Positions 1 through 7,063 of a DNA stretch of 22,210 bases are shown piece after piece. Position numbers and translations under genes: made by a program. Under the pieces are notes generated by a model, which did not search any database, was not told the DNA's origin, and saw nothing but the letters and a program-made list of their open reading frames with translations. Positions within the stretch are counted from its first letter, which is position 1. Every line of letters starts with the position of its first letter. This DNA is from a bacterium. Lineage in GTDB: Bacteria; Bacillota_I; Bacilli_A; RF39; UBA660. Where the stretch lies: assembly GCA_029007685.1 (NCBI GenBank), contig JAQXIG010000143.1, forward strand, positions 1 through 22,210, in the 5' to 3' direction.

Positions 1-1
1 A

Positions 2-415
2 GTCACAGAAGATACTACTTCTTATAGTTTTACAGTAGCAGCTACTGGTACTTTAGTATTACATGTAACAGAAGAGGGGACTGAAGATGGTACTCCTGTA
101 GTAGGAGCTACTTTCTATCGATGCGATTCTGAAGGTACCACTTATGGAGAAGCGGTTGTATCTGATGATGCGGGAAATGCTACTTTTAATTACGTACCAT
201 TTTCAGCTTTAGGAGAATCCCTAGTTGTTTATTATAAACAGACGAAAGCAGATGAAGTACATGATTTTGATTTAGAACTACAAAATACTACATTAATAGA
301 TGAATCAACAGTAGTGGAAGTATTTAATCCTCCAGTATCGACCAAAACTCTTACTTTAACAGATGCTAATTATAGTGGATTACCAATAGAAAATGCTGAA
401 ATTACATTATCATAA
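2..415 (+). CDS. C-terminal end of a surface protein with prealbumin/Ig-like repeats (5' end outside window)
   Basis: An open frame runs from base 2 to a TAA at 413-415 (137 codons), with no start inside the window. One complete beta-rich module (TLVLHVTEEGTEDGTPVVGA... through the LVVYYKQ region) is followed by the first two strands of a second copy (TLTLTDANYSGLPIENAEIT), where the protein stops. The pattern of TLxLxV...G.PV.GA and D..G.A.F resembles Cna-B/prealbumin-like repeats of Gram-positive surface proteins, usually stalk or adhesin modules outside the cell. No LPXTG motif or membrane anchor is visible, so this is either a secreted or spore-associated repeat protein or a truncated gene. 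The family assignment rests on the motif pattern only. Confidence 0.6.
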   Translation, partial: VTEDTTSYSFTVAATGTLVLHVTEEGTEDGTPVVGATFYRCDSEGTTYGEAVVSDDAGNATFNYVPFSALGESLVVYYKQTKADEVHDFDLELQNTTLIDESTVVEVFNPPVSTKTLTLTDANYSGLPIENAEITLS

Positions 416-454
416 AAAAGATTAGGATGTTAAATTTTATATCCTAATCTTTTT
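415..454. terminator. Bidirectional intrinsic terminator between convergent genes
   Basis: A perfect 14-bp stem (AAAAAGATTAGGAT / ATCCTAATCTTTTT) with a 12-base loop has A-tract and T-tract on either side, so it can work on both strands. It separates the (+) surface-protein gene from the (-) glycosyltransferase, whose last codons overlap the right arm. Confidence 0.85.
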
Positions 455-1526
455 CTGTTATTAGTTTTAAATTATTTTGTAGTCTTTCGTTATTTGGTTC
501 CATTTTAATTGCTATTTTTATATATTTCATAGCATTTTTTTTCTTGCCTTGATAGTAACAACTAATTGATAATAAATCATAGACAGTATTATTCCAACTG
601 AATACTTCGTTAATATAGGTTTTTTGATGGGAAGAAATTTTTAGAGCTTGTAAACAATATTTTTCGACTTCAGGCCAATTCTTTAACTGATATTCTAAAA
701 GAGCTCGTTCCATATATGGATCTCTTAAGTAAGGGGCTACTTTGACTGCTTTATCTAACCACATTCTAGCTTCTTCATAACGATTTAAATTTTTATAACA
801 TCTAGCAATGAATCGCATGGATGCACATCGTTCATCTTTCCAAACAGCACTAGGAAGGGATAAGTGTTTGATTAAAGTATCAATTGCTTCGTTCCATTTA
901 CCATAATACATATATTCTCTTCCTAAATAGTGCGTATTTCTATCATCGTTAGGATCTTCTTTTACAGATAATTCTAGGAGTGGTAAATAACTACTTCTAG
1001 ATTTTGTGGTATCAGGATAGTGATTTAAAATGATACTATCTGTTGTTTTTCTAATTTCTGGATTTTTGCCAGTATAGGTTAAAACCTCATGTACAGGATG
1101 GGTCCAAGTATAATCAAAGCGACTATGTATTTGATCTAAATAAAAACTAATAATTGGTTTATTATTTTCATCTAAACTCCAGTTGTATTGATAAGAAAGA
1201 CGATTTATATCTTTATTCCAAGTTTTTTCTAATTCTTTACGCCATCCTTTCTCTAAAACTTCATCTAAATCTGTACATACGCAAATATCCGTATCTTCTG
1301 GCACCATTTTTAAAGATTCTTTTCTAGCTACATCAAAGCGCCATGGAGTAATTATTTTTTTCTTGACGTGAACTCCTAGTTTTTTTAGGAGTTTTCTTGT
1401 ATTATCAGTAGAACCGGTATCTAAAACATAAATTTGATCTGCTTCTTTCATAGACTCTACCCAACGAGATACAAATTTTTCTTCATTTTTGCAGATCGCA
1501 TATACGCATACTTTGTATTGATTCAT
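444..1526 (-). CDS. Family 2 glycosyltransferase with C-terminal TPR repeats
   Basis: A 360-residue protein. The N-terminal half is a GT-A/GT2 domain: the YAICKNEEKFV opening, the nucleotide-binding DTGSTDNT at residues 36-43, and a DxD-type metal/sugar-nucleotide motif (DLDE) at 86-89. Residues about 195-355 are helical TPR-like repeats (HYLGREYMYYGKWNEAI, RCYKNLNRYEEARMW, SCYYQGKKKNAMKY). GT2-TPR proteins transfer a sugar from a nucleotide sugar to a peptide or protein acceptor in the cytoplasm, with the TPRs holding the acceptor. The start is supported by GAGGTG at 1532-1537, 5 bases upstream. It lies next to collagen-like genes whose G-P-T repeats are rich in threonine. BclA-type exosporium collagens are O-glycosylated on such threonines, so a role in glycosylating the spore-surface collagen is a reasonable inference. 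Confidence 0.85.
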   Translation of the reverse strand: MNQYKVCVYAICKNEEKFVSRWVESMKEADQIYVLDTGSTDNTRKLLKKLGVHVKKKIITPWRFDVARKESLKMVPEDTDICVCTDLDEVLEKGWRKELEKTWNKDINRLSYQYNWSLDENNKPIISFYLDQIHSRFDYTWTHPVHEVLTYTGKNPEIRKTTDSIILNHYPDTTKSRSSYLPLLELSVKEDPNDDRNTHYLGREYMYYGKWNEAIDTLIKHLSLPSAVWKDERCASMRFIARCYKNLNRYEEARMWLDKAVKVAPYLRDPYMERALLEYQLKNWPEVEKYCLQALKISSHQKTYINEVFSWNNTVYDLLSISCYYQGKKKNAMKYIKIAIKMEPNNERLQNNLKLITEKD

Positions 1527-1557
1527 TTTTTCACCTCGATAAATTATATTCTAAAAG

Positions 1558-1588
1558 AAAAAGTGATATCGCATTTATATCACTTTTT
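1558..1588. terminator. Hairpin terminator between collagen-like remnant and glycosyltransferase
   Basis: A 12-bp stem (AAAAAGTGATAT / ATATCACTTTTT) with a 7-base loop. T-rich sequence follows on both strands. It lies 32 bases upstream of the glycosyltransferase start and downstream of the collagen-like genes on the same strand, so it would end the collagen transcript or attenuate read-through into the glycosyltransferase. Confidence 0.7.
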
Positions 1589-1705
1589 TGGAAAATTTTA
1601 CGGTTTCGTCAAGGAGTAATCATTTACTTGACTTACTTTATTATATAAGGAAATTGTTATTTTTTATATTTTGTTTACCCGAGATCTCATGCATTCCATC
1701 ATTAA

Positions 1706-2233
1706 TTAAGCACCCTGTCTTCCCAAGTATTCTATTACAATTGTAATTAGATAATTTGTAAAATAGGAACCAGAACTAATATATTTTAAATTTGGAGTAC
1801 TTAAGTAAATTGTTTGTGGACTTAAATTGACAAGTTCAAAAGCACTCGCAATACTTGGAACGGAAATAATACCTTGACCTATAATTTGAGTAGCTTCTTC
1901 ATAATATATCCATTCACTTGTACCGAAAAAAATATCATCTGTATCTACTAAGCGAAAACCAAGTGTTACAAAATCTTTTGTTTCATCAAAAATTGTATTT
2001 TCCTGTTTAGTATAGGCCGATACAGTAAAAGTTATTTTATAATATTCAGCTATATTAAATTGAAGAGCATCCTCATTAGTATCTAATGTCATAATATCAC
2101 TGATATCTAATTCGAGTCTATCCATTGGTAGTCTTTCATCTGATGGTATTGGAATTCCTTCGCTGGAAATTCCATCATTAAAAGTCACTATGTATGCAGA
2201 ACGTGGATAGATTGTTTCAGTAGGTCCAGTTGC
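1706..2233 (-). pseudogene. 3' remnant of a second collagen-like spore-surface gene
   Basis: The open frame begins just after a TAA at 2234-2236 and reads ATGPTETIYPRSAYIVTFND..., that is the last collagen triplets (A-T-G-P-T) followed by a globular C-terminal domain of about 165 residues, mostly beta strands (GIPIPSDERLPMDRLELD, FTVSAYTKQ, LITIVIEYLGRQGA). This layout matches the C-terminal domains of clostridial collagen-like exosporium proteins. There is no credible start: the only candidate initiator near the domain is a GTG at 2188 inside it, and no SD precedes it. The N-terminus and nearly all of the G-X-Y region are missing, so this is the stump of a gene, 43 bp downstream of a second collagen-like gene on the same strand. 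Deletion by recombination between the repeats of two neighbouring collagen genes would explain it. Confidence 0.75.
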
Positions 2234-2276
2234 TTAGGGTATTAAGTGACACAATGCTTTTTTTAATATATGTGAT

Positions 2277-3404
2277 TTATTTATTTACTATTTCAGTCTT
2301 GCATAATGATACAAAGGCAGGGTTCCTGTTATTATTTCCAACAACTACGACCATACCGTACTCACTTTTTATAATGTCCCCTTGCGCTACTGTCTGTCCT
2401 CCAGCATTGATATCAACCCCTGTTGTACCTACAGGTAAGTATGAACGTACTGCCGCTTCACAATTAGAATCACAGCCCTCTGGTATTGGACTTGGTGCTG
2501 GTAGATATGTAATATTATCATTATATGTACTACTTGTTACTGTGATTGATGCTATGCGACAGATAGATAATGCTTCTTCTGGAACACCTTGATTATTGAT
2601 TAATTGGAAAAGTCCAGAATTAGGATTACTATCAGGACCTGGTAAAAGAGAACCTGGTCTTCCACTTGCGTTATTACCACTTTCCATAGCTATTATTAGG
2701 TTATCATCAGGATATAGTGTAATGATTTGTTGGATAATATTTCTCATTTGATCTACACAAAAACATGTTGTTGAATTTGCATTGCTTCCAGTAGGCCCAG
2801 TAGGTCCGGTTGCTCCTGTAGGTCCAGTAGGTCCAATAGGTCCAGTAGCTCCAGTAGCTCCAGTAGGTCCAATAGGCCCAGTAGGTCCTGTAGGTCCAAT
2901 AGGTCCAGTAGCTCCAGTAAGTCCGGTTGCTCCAGTAGGTCCAATAGGCCCAGTAGGTCCGGTAGGTCCTGTAGGTCCAGTAGCTCCCGTAGCTCCAGTA
3001 GGTCCGGTAGGTCCAGTAGGTCCAGTAGCTCCCGTAGCTCCAGTAGGTCCGGTAGGTCCAGTAGGTCCAGTAGCACCATCTTCGCCGTCTTCACCATCGA
3101 ATCCACGAGGAATTACAAAATCTAGTACATGATTTGGGCTACCTGTAACATCGGTTACACTAGCATTGGTTCCTGGATCTCCTGTTGTTGTATTTCTAAT
3201 CGTAATTGTATCGGCTGTTCCACTAGGTCCAGTAGCTCCAGTTGCTCCAGTAGGTCCGGTAGGTCCAGTAGGTCCAGTAGCTCCAGTTGCTCCAGTAGGT
3301 CCGGTAGGTCCAGTAGGTCCAGTAGCTCCAGTTGCTCCAGTAAGCCCGGTTGCTCCAGTAGGTCCGGTAGGTCCAGTAGGTCCGGTAGGTCCAGTAGCTC
3401 CAGT
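2277..3404 (-). pseudogene. 3' part of collagen-like spore-surface gene, split by the 16-kb element
   Basis: This piece starts at the ACT codon 3404-3402 and ends at TAA 2277-2279. It encodes, in order: G-P-T/G-A-T collagen triplets; a non-collagen segment (TADTITIRNTTTGDPG..., ending VLDFVIPRGFDGEDGED) resembling the short beta segment that interrupts many phage and spore collagen-like proteins; a second collagen stretch of about 100 residues; and a Cys-containing C-terminal domain of about 165 residues (STTCFCVDQMRNIIQQ... to SLCKTEIVNK), a type known from clostridial collagen-like spore proteins. Joined in frame to the piece at 19432-19566 it gives 419 residues. As it stands the frame runs back into element DNA to an ATG at 3464, adding about 20 unrelated residues. 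That ATG has no SD and an in-frame TAG lies 15 bp upstream, so I do not treat it as a real start. Confidence 0.85.
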
Positions 3405-3418
3405 TGGTCCGATGACAT
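3389..3418. other. attL: left attachment site of the element
   Basis: The chromosomal half (3389-3402, collagen repeat) is followed by the core dinucleotide GT at 3403-3404 and the element arm TGGTCCGATGACAT at 3405-3418. The arm is the inverted repeat of the right-end arm (19419-19432) with 11 of 14 positions matching, and the two are equally spaced from the GT core. That symmetry places the crossover at GT. Confidence 0.8.
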
Positions 3419-3457
3419 AAACCAAATAATAAAAATAGCTGAATTTATTGATAATGT

Positions 3458-3496
3458 AAAACATAGGACAATATTTCTATGTTTTTTTCTTTTTTT
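3458..3496 (+). terminator. Intrinsic terminator just inside the left end of the element
   Basis: A 9-bp stem AAAACATAG / CTATGTTTT (3458-3466, 3477-3485) is followed by TTTCTTTTTTT. It points (+), 40 bp inside attL, with no (+) gene before it in the integrated state. In the excised circle this spot lies directly downstream of the integrase gene, so it would be the integrase terminator. Confidence 0.75.
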
Positions 3497-3512
3497 AAAT
3501 GGAATAAAAGTG

Positions 3513-3521
3513 TGATATAAT
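3513..3521 (+). promoter_or_regulatory. Extended -10 promoter of the left cargo block
   Basis: TGATATAAT fits the extended -10 form TGnTATAAT. No good -35 is seen, which is common for extended -10 promoters. It lies 35 bp upstream of the first cargo gene start. Confidence 0.5.
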
Positions 3522-3556
3522 CTATATTGAATATAAATAATAGTTAAGGAGTTAAA

Positions 3557-4393
3557 ATGAATAGGAAATATTTTGAAAATTATGCAAAAGAACACTTTGA
3601 TTTAAAATCGCAAGAATTAGTATTAGATCAAATACGAGTTTTTTATGATTGTTTAGATAATTTTCATTTACCTAAACACAATTATAAAATTGGAGACAAT
3701 GTATTATTAAAAAAAGGTACTTTTTTACATGGTACATATAGAAATATTGATGGATTAAGAGATATTATAAATCAGGGATTAATAGCAAGTTGGTTTATAG
3801 ATGGACGAATTTCTAAATATCCAAGTTCGGTTGGTGTTTGGCATTTGAAAAAAGATTATCAATTACTTGAATATATTAACTTTTATTCTGGTGGTACAAT
3901 TAGATATTTTAATCAACATGATGAAAAAAAAGAAACAGAAGTAATTAAGTATGACGAAGTAAAAGATTTAATGGATAAAGTAATTGAAAAAGATTATTTA
4001 GTTTGGCATATGGAACAAACAAAAGAAGCGAGATTTTTACCAAGTTTGGCTCAAAATAAAGTGCAAATTGGTATTATATTTAATGTTAATAACGAATATG
4101 CAATGAAATTATTAAATGGAGATATTTTGAATTCTATAAATATAAATGATGATAATGTAAAAGAATTTGTCAATGAAAGTTATTATGATAGATTTATAAT
4201 TGATAGAAAAAACAAAGATGATTTTTTTACCGATCGTGAAAGTGCTATTTTATTCGGATTACCGTCAAATTTAATAGAAGGTATATTAGTTGGTAGAAAA
4301 TATGAAGAAGATAAAAATATTTTAGAAGAAATAAAAAAACTTTTACCTAATGCTTATATATGTAATTTAGATGGGAAAATTATTGTTGAATGA
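3557..4393 (+). CDS. Unknown protein, possible ADP-ribosyltransferase-like fold
   Basis: A 278-residue soluble protein. The start has SD AAGGAG at 3546-3551. The motif LKKGTFLHGTYRNIDGLRDI at residues 51-70 (HGT at 58-60), followed by NQGLI, resembles the first NAD-binding motif of ART/PARP-like and KptA-like folds (a His-Gly-Thr strand followed by L.sI...GL). A conserved-looking segment with FFTDRESAILFGLPSNLIEG lies near residues 222-241. I cannot identify the full catalytic triad, so the ART assignment is a guess from motif order; a bare 'hypothetical protein' remains possible. It opens a block with NUDIX, HIT and phosphatase genes, and nucleotide-derived substrates would suit that neighbourhood. 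There are no signal or membrane segments. It stops with TGA. Confidence 0.4.
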   Translation: MNRKYFENYAKEHFDLKSQELVLDQIRVFYDCLDNFHLPKHNYKIGDNVLLKKGTFLHGTYRNIDGLRDIINQGLIASWFIDGRISKYPSSVGVWHLKKDYQLLEYINFYSGGTIRYFNQHDEKKETEVIKYDEVKDLMDKVIEKDYLVWHMEQTKEARFLPSLAQNKVQIGIIFNVNNEYAMKLLNGDILNSININDDNVKEFVNESYYDRFIIDRKNKDDFFTDRESAILFGLPSNLIEGILVGRKYEEDKNILEEIKKLLPNAYICNLDGKIIVE

Positions 4394-4487
4394 TTATTAA
4401 AAATTATTTTGAATCCTAATTTATTATTACTATTTTTGTGAATAAAATATAAGTTAGGTTGTATTAGAATGACAAGAGGTGCTTAAA

Positions 4488-4693
4488 ATGAAGAAATATT
4501 TGAAAGTGGAAGTGGAAAATCTTATTTTAATAATCAATATATAAATAATGACAATTACGTAGTTATTGATACTGACTTAATTTTTGGAAATACATATACT
4601 TATGATAAATATAATTTAGAATTAAGAGAAACTTTTAAAAATAAAGAAAAGAATTATTTAATTACTAATTTAGTTTATTGCGAAAAAAGATAA
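4488..4693 (+). pseudogene. Broken P-loop kinase remnant
   Basis: SD AGAGGTG precedes ATG 4488, but that frame stops after 18 codons. Shifting frame after the first few codons opens EEIFESGSGKSYF, a Walker A (G-S-G-K-S), followed by YVVIDTDLIF, typical of the strand-2 region of small nucleoside/adenylate-type kinases, and ends YCEKR-TAA at 4691-4693. Only about 65 residues remain where such kinases have 150-200, so there is at least one frameshift near the start and a large deletion of the rest. It ends 11 bp before the NUDIX start, so the original gene was probably in the same operon. Confidence 0.6.
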
Positions 4694-4704
4694 AGGAGAA
4701 TAAT

Positions 4705-5178
4705 ATGGAACTTTTAGATTTATATGATAATAATTTTAATAAATTAGATAAAACTATTGTAAGAAGAGTTGAAGAAATACCGGAAAATACAAATATAATG
4801 ATGTCTTATGCTTTAATAAAAAATAATAATAAATTTTTATTAGAACAAATGACTGAAAAAAATAATTTTAAATTTGCTATACCTGGTGGTCATATTCTTA
4901 CAAATGAAAATGGAGAACAAGGATTAAAAAGAGAACTAAAAGAAGAATTGAATTTGAAGGGTTTTGATATCAAGCATATAGATACTATTAAATATCCTTA
5001 TAATAATTATATATTTAATATTTATTTAATTGAAGATGATATTGATATAGAAAATTTAGTTTTTCAACAAGAAGAAGTTACAAAAGTTGAATGGTTTAGT
5101 AAAAATGAAATATTAAAACTAATAGAAGCTGATAAAATTCCAAGAGGATATGCTTATATATTAGAAAAGTATATGTAA
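4705..5178 (+). CDS. NUDIX hydrolase
   Basis: A 157-residue protein. ATG 4705 is chosen because AAGGAG (4693-4698) lies 6 bases upstream; an upstream TTG in frame would overlap the SD. The NUDIX box (GX5EX7REUXEEXGU) is nearly complete at residues 62-84: G62, E68, R76-E77, E80-E81, with N in place of the late Gly. The glutamates bind the divalent metals that activate water for hydrolysis of a nucleoside diphosphate linked to another group. The PGGH just before the box is typical. Substrate cannot be read from sequence; ADP-ribose, oxidised dNTPs or cap-like dinucleotides are options. It sits in a compact cargo block, between a dead kinase and a HIT protein. Confidence 0.9.
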   Translation: MELLDLYDNNFNKLDKTIVRRVEEIPENTNIMMSYALIKNNNKFLLEQMTEKNNFKFAIPGGHILTNENGEQGLKRELKEELNLKGFDIKHIDTIKYPYNNYIFNIYLIEDDIDIENLVFQQEEVTKVEWFSKNEILKLIEADKIPRGYAYILEKYM

Positions 5179-5242
5179 TGCTGATACTGATAAAAACTAG
5201 AATATAAAAGATATTGATATTGTAAAATAAAGGAGTAGTATT

Positions 5243-5677
5243 ATGAATTTATATGAAGGTAAAAATTGGACAGTAGTATTTGTTAAATGGTGTCAAGAAT
5301 TTCCGGGTGATTGTATTATTTCATCTGAAAAAGAGTCACTAAGTGAGCTTACAGACGAAGAATGGATTGAGTTAGGATTACTTGAAAAAGAATTAGAAAG
5401 AATTACTAAAAAATTATTTAATGCAACAATGTTTAATTTTGCTTGTTTAATGAATAATGCATATAGAGATAAAGAAACTCCACATGTACATTTTCATTTT
5501 ATTCCAAGATATGATGGTGAGAGAATAATTTTAGGTAAAAAATATAAAGATAAACATTTTGGATATAATATGTGGAAATGGTCATTCAGTAAATTCAGAA
5601 GTCAGAAAGATATATTTATAAAAGAAGAAAAAGAAGAATTATATAAAATGATGAAAAAAGAATGGAACATTAAATAA
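5243..5677 (+). CDS. HIT-family nucleotide hydrolase/transferase
   Basis: A 144-residue protein. SD AAAGGAG lies before ATG 5243. The histidine triad HVHFH is at residues 81-85, preceded by ETP and followed by FIPRYDG, the classical HIT active-site layout in which the middle His attacks the alpha-phosphate of a nucleotide. Family members cleave AMP-linked phosphoramidates, dinucleoside polyphosphates or related compounds. The C-terminal 40 residues are rich in Lys, Glu and aromatics. It lies 64 bp after the NUDIX gene and 12 bp before the next gene, consistent with cotranscription. Confidence 0.85.
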   Translation: MNLYEGKNWTVVFVKWCQEFPGDCIISSEKESLSELTDEEWIELGLLEKELERITKKLFNATMFNFACLMNNAYRDKETPHVHFHFIPRYDGERIILGKKYKDKHFGYNMWKWSFSKFRSQKDIFIKEEKEELYKMMKKEWNIK

Positions 5678-5689
5678 GGTGGGATTTAT

Positions 5690-6286
5690 ATGACAAAATT
5701 TATAAGGTTAATGGATGGAATAAAATCTAATGCCGGTGGTTTTGAATTAAAACTTAATGAAATTAATATTGCTGAATTGTGGAATCCTAATACATTAGAT
5801 CCTGCTGAAATGGGTGGCTTTAATTTTTCAACTGATGAAAAAATATTAAGATGGATACATAGGGGAGATACAGTATATGATGTTGAATTACCAGATGATG
5901 CTGAAGTAATAGATTGCCCAAGCAGTAATTGTCCTCATGGAGTTTTTAGAACAAATAAAATTATTTTAACTAATCCTAGAAAAGTTACAGAAGAAATGGT
6001 TTTAGATTTTTATAAAAAATCTGATTTACCAGAAAATACATATTATCAATGTTTAGTTGTTTTATTGTATAAAAAATATATTAATGTTGCCAAATATATT
6101 ATTAAAGATAGAATTAATAAAGATAATATTAGCGATTGTATAAAAGAATTTGAAAGAATGATTACTGATAAGCATGATGGAAATATATATGAATTTAAGT
6201 ATGAAGAATTATGGCATGAAGCAAAAGAAATATATGATATTTTAAAAGAAATACAAAATACAAACTTATCAAAAAAAATAGATTAA
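5690..6286 (+). CDS. Conserved-looking hypothetical protein of cargo block
   Basis: A 198-residue soluble protein. An SD (AAGGTGGG) precedes ATG 5690. The first 110 residues have a distinctive compact pattern: NAGGFELKLNEIN, then a GGFNFSTDEKILRWIHRGDT motif, YDVELPDDAEVID, and FRTNKIILTNP. This is reminiscent of small phage/plasmid domains with a G-F-x-F...W...G-D-x-x-Y-x-V pattern (DUF7666-like). The rest (VTEEMVLDFYKKSDLPENTY onward) is helical. No catalytic motif is recognised. The paired S-N-C-P-H segment has two Cys and a His that could be structural. Placement directly after the HIT gene suggests a shared substrate or regulation, but I cannot assign a function. Confidence 0.7.
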   Translation: MTKFIRLMDGIKSNAGGFELKLNEINIAELWNPNTLDPAEMGGFNFSTDEKILRWIHRGDTVYDVELPDDAEVIDCPSSNCPHGVFRTNKIILTNPRKVTEEMVLDFYKKSDLPENTYYQCLVVLLYKKYINVAKYIIKDRINKDNISDCIKEFERMITDKHDGNIYEFKYEELWHEAKEIYDILKEIQNTNLSKKID

Positions 6287-6322
6287 ATAAGAATTTATTA
6301 ATAAGATTAATGAGATGTGAAA

Positions 6323-6970
6323 ATGAAAACAATTGTATATTTAATTAGACATTCAGAACCAATGAAAAAGAAAATAAATTTAATAAATAATGATAGTTTA
6401 CAAATAACTAATGAAAAAAATCCACTATCAATTATTGGTGAAAAAAGAGCAGAAGAATTAAGTAATAAAGAGGAAATGAAAAATATAGATTTAGTTATTG
6501 CTAGTAATTATGTAAGAGCAATATCAACCGCTAAATATATAGCAGAAAAGAATAATAAAGATTTATATATTAATGAAATGTTTGGTGAAAGAAAACATGG
6601 TATAAACTCATGGGATGAATTACCACAGGGATTTGAAAGTAAACAAATGGCGGATCCGAATTTTAAAGTTGGAAACGGTGAATCACAATATGAAGTTGCT
6701 AATCGTATGTATAATACTTTAATGTAGGTAATAGAAGAAAATCAAGGTAAAAGAATTGCTATTGTATCTCATGCAACTGCAATTATGTTCTTATTCATGA
6801 AAATTGGCGATTATCAAAATAATAGATTGTATTTTAATAATCAAATTTTAATAGATGAAAATTTTGAATGGAATGCGCCAGAAGTATTCAAATTAGAAAT
6901 CGATGAAAATAATCAAATAGCAAGTATTAATAATATCAGATATTATTACATAATAAATAGGTTATTATAA
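6323..6970 (+). pseudogene. Histidine phosphatase family gene with an in-frame TAG
   Basis: ATG 6323 begins MKTIVYLIRHSEP, whose RHSE at residues 9-12 carries the phospho-accepting His of the phosphoglycerate-mutase-like superfamily; ERKHG lies further on. The frame meets TAG at codon 135 (6725-6727), yet the same frame continues for 80 codons with VIEENQGKRIAIVSHATAIM, containing the second catalytic His (SHA), to a natural TAA at 6968-6970. Apart from that one codon the gene reads as a full-length 215-residue enzyme acting on phosphorylated small molecules. This is a recent nonsense mutation, a sequence error or, less likely, readthrough. GTG 6317 is an alternative start; GAGATG at 6311-6316 serves ATG 6323 better. 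Confidence 0.75.
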
Positions 6971-7009
6971 ACGTGATACTAATATTTTAATAAAAATTTA
7001 TAAAAAGCC

Positions 7010-7041
7010 TTGACTCTCCCCTTAAGGTCAGGGCTTATTAT
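7010..7041 (+). promoter_or_regulatory. MerR-type promoter/operator with long spacer
   Basis: TTGACT (7010-7015) and TATTAT (7036-7041) are separated by about 19-20 bp, longer than the 17-bp optimum. The spacer holds an imperfect dyad around CCCCTTAAGG / AGGG. A long spacer with a central dyad is the hallmark of MerR-activated promoters. The MerR gene starts 22 bp downstream, so it should regulate itself. Confidence 0.7.
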
Positions 7042-7063
7042 ATTGACGAAAGGAGGAAAAAGT

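Noticed and set aside
1434..1619. Small (+) open frame overlapping the 5' end of the glycosyltransferase
   Set aside because: No SD, and the composition is that of an antisense shadow; it also includes the terminator hairpin.
2782..3410. CRISPR-like repetition
   Set aside because: The repeats are short collagen codon triplets with no unique spacers of constant length.
3405..3464. Hydrophobic N-terminus (MFYIINKFSYFYYLVYV) as a signal peptide or membrane anchor of the collagen protein
   Set aside because: It is encoded by element DNA beyond the attL core, has no SD and has an in-frame stop just upstream; the true N-terminus is at 19566.
2753..3515. Several long open frames in other phases and on the (+) strand across the collagen repeats (Leu-rich, Gly-Pro-Val-rich and Ser-rich)
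   Set aside because: They are by-products of the 9-bp GGNCCNACN periodicity; only the (-) frame gives G-X-Y and runs into sensible flanking domains.
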